DNA of 29,104 nt from JANYJJ01 sp038241115 (GTDB lineage Bacteria > Pseudomonadota > Gammaproteobacteria > Burkholderiales > Burkholderiaceae_C). The position numbers were made by a program, and so were the translations under genes. The notes beneath the pieces were generated by a model. That model searched no databases and was not told the origin of the DNA. It saw only the letters and a program-made list of their open reading frames with translations. The stretch spans positions 1-29,104 of the forward strand of contig JBBRGA010000024.1 in NCBI GenBank assembly GCA_038241115.1. The letters are read 5' to 3'. Positions 24,980 to 29,104 of this stretch are shown here, piece after piece; within the stretch, counting starts at the first letter, position 1, and the number at the start of each line of letters is the position of its first letter.

Positions 24980-25294
24980 TCAAAAAGCGCCGAATAAAGT
25001 GTCCAGTGCCTCTTGAATGTCGGTTCGACCATTCGCAAGATTGCTCACCGGCTTTCGCAACAGGCTCGAGGGGACGGCGCCCAACGCGGCAGTGTCGAGC
25101 ACCACGCGATCCGTTCCGATCGTGAAGCCGGGGTTGAGGTTGCGCGCTTGGGCAAGCATGAAACTTTCGCGTCGCAGTGGAATAACGACTCTTGTGGCCA
25201 AGGCGTCGATGTATTCGTTTTGCACGTCTAAGAAATACGGCGTGTGTTTGCGCTCTGAAACCGTGGGGTTGGCAAACACATCAAAGCGCGCCAC
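24980..25294 (-). CDS. ccdB: CcdB-family toxin
   Basis: Toxin of a type II toxin-antitoxin pair; plasmid F CcdB poisons DNA gyrase. The 104-residue protein aligns with CcdB throughout: MARFDVFANPTV...TPYFLDVQNEYIDALATRVVIPLRRES, then LNPGFTIGTDRVVLDTAALGAVPSSLLRKPVSNLANGRTDIQEALDTLFGAF. The start codon is GTG at 25294, five bases after the ccdA stop, giving tight coupling, with GAGCAGG upstream. The C-terminus ends LFGAF rather than the FWGI of F CcdB; the Trp-Gly-Ile end is known to be needed for gyrase poisoning in the F protein, so activity against gyrase is uncertain here. Confidence 0.9.
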   Translation of the reverse strand: MARFDVFANPTVSERKHTPYFLDVQNEYIDALATRVVIPLRRESFMLAQARNLNPGFTIGTDRVVLDTAALGAVPSSLLRKPVSNLANGRTDIQEALDTLFGAF

Positions 25295-25299
25295 CCTGC

Positions 25300-25548
25300 T
25301 CAGCCTGCGCGCATGAAACTGCGGTACTTGGCCAACGGCAGGCCCTCGCTCTCGATGCGGGCGTTGTAAGCGGCGATGGCGTCTTTGTTGTCTGTGTTCC
25401 AGCGCGCCCAGTACTGACGTTGGACTTCGTGGGTCAGCAAAGCGTCCACGGTCTGAGACACGTTCATGCCCATTTCACGTGCCATGTCCAGCGTGCGCGC
25501 TGTCAGACTCAGATTGGTTGCTCGTTTGACGGATTTTTCGCGTTGCAA
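25300..25548 (-). CDS. ccdA: CcdA-family antitoxin
   Basis: Antitoxin and autorepressor partner of CcdB. I place the start at the TTG at 25548, because a strong Shine-Dalgarno GGGAGGAG lies 6 nt upstream, giving 82 residues. The longer reading from 25566 would begin before that site. The N-terminal ribbon-helix-helix domain (KRATNLSLTARTLDMAREMGMNVSQTVDALLTHEV) binds the operator. The C-terminal toxin-neutralising segment contains the family-typical WNTDNKDAIAAYNARIESEGLPLAKYRSF. The gene order antitoxin-toxin and the 5-nt gap fit the family. The operator should lie in 25549-25635, which I could not resolve further. Confidence 0.9.
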   Translation of the reverse strand: MQREKSVKRATNLSLTARTLDMAREMGMNVSQTVDALLTHEVQRQYWARWNTDNKDAIAAYNARIESEGLPLAKYRSFMRAG

Positions 25549-25635
25549 AATGCGCTCCTCCCACAAAAACTATGCGCATGAAATGTACACGAATCGAATG
25601 CGGGCCGAAAGTGTGGGAGTCATCTGCCCAATGAT

Positions 25636-25662
25636 CAATGCGACGCCATCCGCGTCGCATTG
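25636..25662 (-). terminator. Stem-loop downstream of the OmpA-family gene
   Basis: Arms CAATGCGACGC and GCGTCGCATTG form an 11-bp perfect stem with a five-base loop, beginning 3 bp after the stop of the minus-strand OmpA-family gene and before ccdA. There is no clear T-run, so it may be a processing or weak termination structure. Confidence 0.55.
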
Positions 25663-25665
25663 AAA

Positions 25666-26346
25666 TCAAGCTGGGTCGCGCAGAAAAATCTCGACGCGTC
25701 GGTTGCGGGCGCGTCCAGATTCGCTGTTGTTGTCTGCCAGCGGCTCGCGCTCGCCGCGGCCGGCGGTTTGAATTCGGTTGGAAGCAACACCGCGCGCTGC
25801 CAAATAGTCGCGCACGCTGCGGGCACGGTCTTCTGACAGCGGGTTGTTCAGCGCGTCTGAGCCGGTGCTGTCGGTGTGACCAATGATTTCGATCCGTGCG
25901 TTGGGATCGTTTTGCAGGCTGTTGGCAAATGGGTCCAGCACGCTGCGCAATTCGGGTTTGATGGAGGCACTGTTGACGCTGAACGACACGTCGCTGGGCA
26001 CATTGATCTTCAAGCGGTTGTCCGCTGTGCGGCTGACTTCCACGCCGGTACCGCGGGTGGCTTGTTGCATGGCGGTGCGGCGGTCTTCCATTCTTTTGGA
26101 CCACAAATTGCCGCCTACTGCGCCCAGTGCGCCGCCGATGACCGCACCCGTTCCGGCATTGCCGCCGGTGGCCGAACTGAGGACCGCGCCTGCCAGTGCG
26201 CCGATGCCCGCGCCCTTGGCCGTGCCTTGCTGACGCTCGCTCATGTCGGCACAGGCGGTCGTCAATACCAAAGCTGCAGCCACGCTGCACACGGCGGTTA
26301 AAGAGGTTAGGCGATGCGATTTGATGTCTGAATTTGATGAAGTCAT
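25666..26346 (-). CDS. OmpA-family outer-membrane protein with glycine-zipper (YiaD-like)
   Basis: A 226-residue envelope protein. A signal sequence (LTSLTAVCSVAAALVLTTACADM) ends at Cys32 in a loose lipobox, so it is probably a lipoprotein. A glycine-rich zipper follows at about residues 44-80 (GAGIGALAGAVLSSATGGNAGTGAVIGGALGAVGGNLW), typical of membrane-inserting domains. The C-terminal OmpA domain, about residues 110-226, has the peptidoglycan-binding pattern IEIIGHTDSTGSDALNNPLSEDRARSVRDYLAARGV and GRGEREPLADNNSESGRARNRRVEI. The ATG at 26346 is preceded by CCGGAG; the frame continues to 26454, but the upstream residues are Pro-rich and would bury the signal peptide. It likely tethers outer membrane and peptidoglycan. 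It is downstream of the ABC exporter on the same strand. Confidence 0.88.
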   Translation of the reverse strand: MTSSNSDIKSHRLTSLTAVCSVAAALVLTTACADMSERQQGTAKGAGIGALAGAVLSSATGGNAGTGAVIGGALGAVGGNLWSKRMEDRRTAMQQATRGTGVEVSRTADNRLKINVPSDVSFSVNSASIKPELRSVLDPFANSLQNDPNARIEIIGHTDSTGSDALNNPLSEDRARSVRDYLAARGVASNRIQTAGRGEREPLADNNSESGRARNRRVEIFLRDPA

Positions 26347-26457
26347 GGGGGGCTCCGGAGGTGAGGTCGACATCAAGTGTGTGCCCGCGGTGCGCGGGCC
26401 TGTGTCAGCACGTAGCGGCACCGGGTGTGGGCGTTGACCTACAAGGCGAGGCAACCC

Positions 26458-28320
26458 TTACTGATCGAATTGCAGCGCCGCCAGGCGCGCGTACAAGCCA
26501 CCCGCCGCTGACAACTCGGTGTGTGTGCCGGTCTCGACAATCTCACCGGCCTCCATCACCACGATGCGGTCGGCGCGCTGCACGGTAGACAGGCGGTGGG
26601 CGATGACCAGCGTGGTGCGGTCTTTCATGGCGGTTTCCAGCGCGGCTTGCACCATGCGCTCGCTTTCGGCGTCCAGCGCGCTGGTGGCTTCGTCGAGCAA
26701 CAGCAGCGGTGGGTTTTTCAACATGGCGCGGGCAATGCTGATGCGCTGGCGCTGACCGCCACTCAGGCGCACGCCGCGCTCGCCCAGGAAGGTGAGGTAG
26801 CCCTCGGGCAACGCGGTGATGAAGTCATGCGCAAACGCAGCCTCGGCAGCCGCCTTCACTTCGGCATCGGTGGCTTCGGGGCGCCCGTAGCGAATGTTCT
26901 CCATGGCGTTGGCCGAGAAGATCACGCTGTCTTGCGGCACGATGCCGATCAAGCCGCGCAGCGCATCCAGGCTCAGTCGCTTTACCGGAACGCCGTCCAC
27001 ACTGACCTCGCCCTCGCTCACGTCGTAAAAGCGCAGCAGCAACTGAAACACGGTGCTTTTGCCTGCGCCGCTCGGGCCGACCAGGGCCACGGTTTCACCG
27101 GCTTTGATGTTCAGCGTGAAGTTCGACAGTGCGGCTTGCGTGGGCCGCGACGGGTAGCGAAAACTCACATTCTTCAGGGCCAGCGTCGAGCCACGTTGGG
27201 TGCCAACGGCCGCAACAGGCAGCGACAAAGCTTGGGCGGGCGATTGAATGGGCGATTCGGTGGCCAGCAGTTCCATCAAGCGCTCGGTGGCCCCGGCGGC
27301 GCGCAGCAGGTCGCCGTAAACCTCGGCCAGCACCGCCACGCCGCTGACCAAAATGATCACGTAGACCACGGTTTGCCCCAAGTGCCCCGCGGTGATTTCG
27401 CCTTTGGCCACGGCCTGCGTGCCTTGGTACAAGCCCCACAGCAGCGCGCCAAAAGTGGCCGTGATGATGAAGCCCACCAACAGCGAGCGCAGGCGTGTGC
27501 GCGAGATGGCGGTGCCAAACGCACGCTCGGTGGATTCGACAAAACGCTGTGCTTCGCGCGCTTCCTGGTTGTAGCTTTGCACCACCGGCACCGCGTTCAA
27601 CACTTCGGCTGCAATGGCGCTCGAATCGGCCACGCGGTCTTGGCTGGCGCGGCTCAGCTTGCGGATGCGCCGCCCAAAGAAAACCGCAGGCAGCACCACC
27701 AAAATCAAGATGCCCAGCACCTGCGACATCACCACCGGGTTGGTGATGATGAGCATGGTCATGGCACCGATGCCCATCACCGCGTTGCGCAGACCCATGC
27801 TCAGACTTGAGCCGACCACCGTTTGCACCAGCGTGGTGTCGGTGGTCAGGCGGCTGAGCACCTCGCCGGTTTGCGTGGTCTCAAAAAACTGCGGGCTCTG
27901 CTTGATGACGTGTGCATACACCGCGCTTCGCAGGTCCGCCGTGACGCGTTCGCCCAGCCACGTCACCGCATAAAAACGCAGCGCCGAGAACAAGCCCAAA
28001 GCCGCGCCCACGCCGAACAGCGCGAAAAAATGTTCGCGCAGCGCCATCACGCGTGTGCCGGGATCGGTGGCCACGATGCCCTGATCGATGAGTGACTTCA
28101 GCGCGATGGGAAACACCAAAGTGCTGACCGCGGCCATCACCAAAAACAGCACCGCCAGCGCGATGCGACCACGGTAAGGGCGCAGAAATGGAATCAACCC
28201 GCTCAGCGAGCGAACGTTTTTTCCGGGCTCGGGCTGGTTGGGTTTCGATGTGCGCTGACCCGTGTCGGCAGCGAGTGGCGCTGTCACTGGGACGGCGGGA
28301 GTGGAGATGGATGCAGTCAT
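26458..28320 (-). CDS. ABCB-type ABC exporter (fused permease and ATPase)
   Basis: A half-transporter of 620 residues that would work as a homodimer, like MsbA. A Pro/Thr-rich N-terminus is followed by a six-helix type I exporter domain at about residues 40-345 (IALAVLFLVMAAVSTLVFPIALKSLIDQG, SALRFYAVTWLGERVTADLRSAVYAHVIKQSPQFFETTQTGEVLSRLTTDT). The nucleotide-binding domain follows: Walker A GPSGAGKST at 415-423, ABC signature LSGGQ at 519-523, Walker B LLLLDEATSALD, and H-loop IAHRLST. It resembles the ABCB/lipid A exporter-like group common in proteobacteria. The substrate is not predictable; msbA itself is usually next to lpxK, which is absent here. The gap to the upstream lipocalin-domain gene is 27 bp, so the two may be co-transcribed. 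Confidence 0.93.
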   Translation of the reverse strand: MTASISTPAVPVTAPLAADTGQRTSKPNQPEPGKNVRSLSGLIPFLRPYRGRIALAVLFLVMAAVSTLVFPIALKSLIDQGIVATDPGTRVMALREHFFALFGVGAALGLFSALRFYAVTWLGERVTADLRSAVYAHVIKQSPQFFETTQTGEVLSRLTTDTTLVQTVVGSSLSMGLRNAVMGIGAMTMLIITNPVVMSQVLGILILVVLPAVFFGRRIRKLSRASQDRVADSSAIAAEVLNAVPVVQSYNQEAREAQRFVESTERAFGTAISRTRLRSLLVGFIITATFGALLWGLYQGTQAVAKGEITAGHLGQTVVYVIILVSGVAVLAEVYGDLLRAAGATERLMELLATESPIQSPAQALSLPVAAVGTQRGSTLALKNVSFRYPSRPTQAALSNFTLNIKAGETVALVGPSGAGKSTVFQLLLRFYDVSEGEVSVDGVPVKRLSLDALRGLIGIVPQDSVIFSANAMENIRYGRPEATDAEVKAAAEAAFAHDFITALPEGYLTFLGERGVRLSGGQRQRISIARAMLKNPPLLLLDEATSALDAESERMVQAALETAMKDRTTLVIAHRLSTVQRADRIVVMEAGEIVETGTHTELSAAGGLYARLAALQFDQ

Positions 28321-28347
28321 GCGGCAAGTCTAATGACCCCGGTTGCC

Positions 28348-29104
28348 TCAGAGCTGGATAGCGCCTGCGTAGCCCGTCATTTCCAGATAGCCACGGCCCA
28401 CCTTCTGATTGTTCGCATCGAGCAGTTCGCTCAAGCCTTCCCAGTAGACCGATCCGGTGCTGCTGTTGCCGTCGAGTTCCTGGTTGTCCAGCAGCGACTG
28501 CACCTTGAAGCGGCCGGCTGGCGTGTCGACGGTCCAGGCCACCGGGTAGGCGGCTTTGCTCGACGCGCTGCGCCAGATGCGGCCGGGCGTGAAGCGCACC
28601 TCATCGGTCTTGAAAATGGTCAGGCCGCCGTCCGCGCGCCGAAAGCTGCCGCCCGCGTACAACGCGCTGCCGTCTGCGCGGCGAAGCCGGAAGGCTGTCA
28701 GCGCGCTGCCGTTGCCCAAGTTCATGCCGATCCAGTCCCAACCGACGGCTTCCACGTCGAGCACCGAGTTGCTCCATTCGTGGTCCAGCCAGGCGCGGCC
28801 CGTCACCGCGGCGGCTTTGCCGTCGCGCGTGAGCGTGCCACTGACCGCCAGTTGCGGAATGCTGTAGTAATGGCTGGCTTGTTCGGGCTTGGGGCCCTTG
28901 CGCGAGAAGCCGTTGTCACCTTGCAGCAGCAGGGCCTGCGTGGCGCTGAGGGTGAAGTCGAACGAAAATTTTGGGGTGGTGATTTTGGAACGGTAGCTTG
29001 GCGATGAACCGCTCCCATCCCGCGTGAGCGTCCAGCCTTCCAGCATCAAATTCGTGTCGTCTGTTTTGGCCCAGGCGCGGCCAAAACCGGGGCCCGCGGC
29101 CTGA
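28348..29104 (-). CDS. AttH/CrtC-like lipocalin-domain protein, partial (5' end beyond right edge)
   Basis: The C-terminal 251 codons (including stop) of a protein resembling the AttH / carotenoid 1,2-hydratase-like family, which has two lipocalin-like beta-barrels. The frame is open to the right edge (QAAGPGFGRAWAKTDDTNLMLEGWTL). Visible hallmarks are the strand-rich YSIPQLAVSGTLTRDGKAAAVTGRAWLDHEWSNSVL, whose WLDHEWS motif is the family marker, then GWDWIGMNLGNGSALTAFRLRRADGS, and a final barrel ending WEGLSELLDANNQKVGRGYLEMTGYAG. Such proteins often sit with LolD/FtsX-type ABC genes and are exported; that context would be off the edge. The exact function is unknown. Confidence 0.85.
   Translation of the reverse strand, partial: QAAGPGFGRAWAKTDDTNLMLEGWTLTRDGSGSSPSYRSKITTPKFSFDFTLSATQALLLQGDNGFSRKGPKPEQASHYYSIPQLAVSGTLTRDGKAAAVTGRAWLDHEWSNSVLDVEAVGWDWIGMNLGNGSALTAFRLRRADGSALYAGGSFRRADGGLTIFKTDEVRFTPGRIWRSASSKAAYPVAWTVDTPAGRFKVQSLLDNQELDGNSSTGSVYWEGLSELLDANNQKVGRGYLEMTGYAGAIQL

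Noticed and set aside
24952..25038. N-terminal extension of ThyA to 25038
   Set aside because: It overlaps ccdB and adds 29 residues absent from the family.
26383..26399. GC-rich hairpin (GCCCGC / GCGGGC) between the OmpA-family and ABC genes
   Set aside because: Six-bp stem with no T-run in a GC-rich gap; likely chance.

Overview
The window looks like a chromosomal segment of a betaproteobacterium, most likely order Burkholderiales and probably a Comamonadaceae-type organism. This rests on GC-rich coding sequence, the order tRNA-Leu / tig-clpP-clpX-lon / tRNA genes, a hopanoid-type squalene synthase gene, and a complete propionyl-CoA carboxylase / methylmalonyl-CoA mutase operon. The taxonomic call is inferred from gene content and protein resemblance only; no database was searched.

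Layout. (1) 1-574: start-proximal part of hpnC on the minus strand, running off the left edge. (2) 669-5099: a two-gene RND efflux operon (lipoprotein adaptor, then inner-membrane pump) behind a good sigma-70-like promoter. A perfect 18-bp palindrome, probably a TetR-type operator, sits just downstream of the -10. (3) 5164-11334: tRNA-Leu(TAG), then the protein quality-control cluster trigger factor, ClpP, ClpX and Lon. (4) 11441-11866: tRNA-Gly(GCC), tRNA-Cys(GCA) and tRNA-Leu(TAA). (5) 11867-13464: about 1.6 kb with no intact gene, holding a frameshifted and truncated IS1595-type transposase. (6) 13465-15452, minus strand: a DUF4337 membrane protein, folA, and an FCD-type GntR regulator. (7) 15620-24109: the propionyl-CoA to succinyl-CoA operon, read away from the GntR gene. 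It encodes methylmalonyl-CoA mutase, a GIY-YIG/MeaB fusion, PccB, PccA and a VOC protein that is probably the epimerase. (8) 24139-25548, minus strand: thyA preceded directly by a ccdAB toxin-antitoxin pair. (9) 25666-29104, minus strand: an OmpA-family envelope protein, an ABCB-type exporter and an AttH/CrtC-like lipocalin-domain protein cut by the right edge.

How the genes work together. PccA (biotin carboxylase plus biotin carrier) and PccB (carboxyltransferase) make methylmalonyl-CoA from propionyl-CoA. The VOC protein probably epimerises it, the B12-dependent mutase converts it to succinyl-CoA, and MeaB protects or loads the mutase. The divergent GntR gene and a perfect inverted repeat over the mutase promoter suggest local control.

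The most unusual feature is inside that operon. A UPF0213-type GIY-YIG domain and MeaB lie in one uninterrupted reading frame, joined by about 160 residues made largely of intergenic-type repeats: two inverted pairs of a REP-like element, each bracketing a 24-bp minisatellite that encodes proline-glutamate octapeptides. The same element also lies between pccB and pccA and between pccA and the VOC gene, and I saw no copy elsewhere in the window. Other points are a CcdB whose C-terminus lacks the classic Trp-Gly-Ile ending, a VOC protein with Gln at the usual first metal-ligand His, and the placement of the whole propionate module between folA and thyA.
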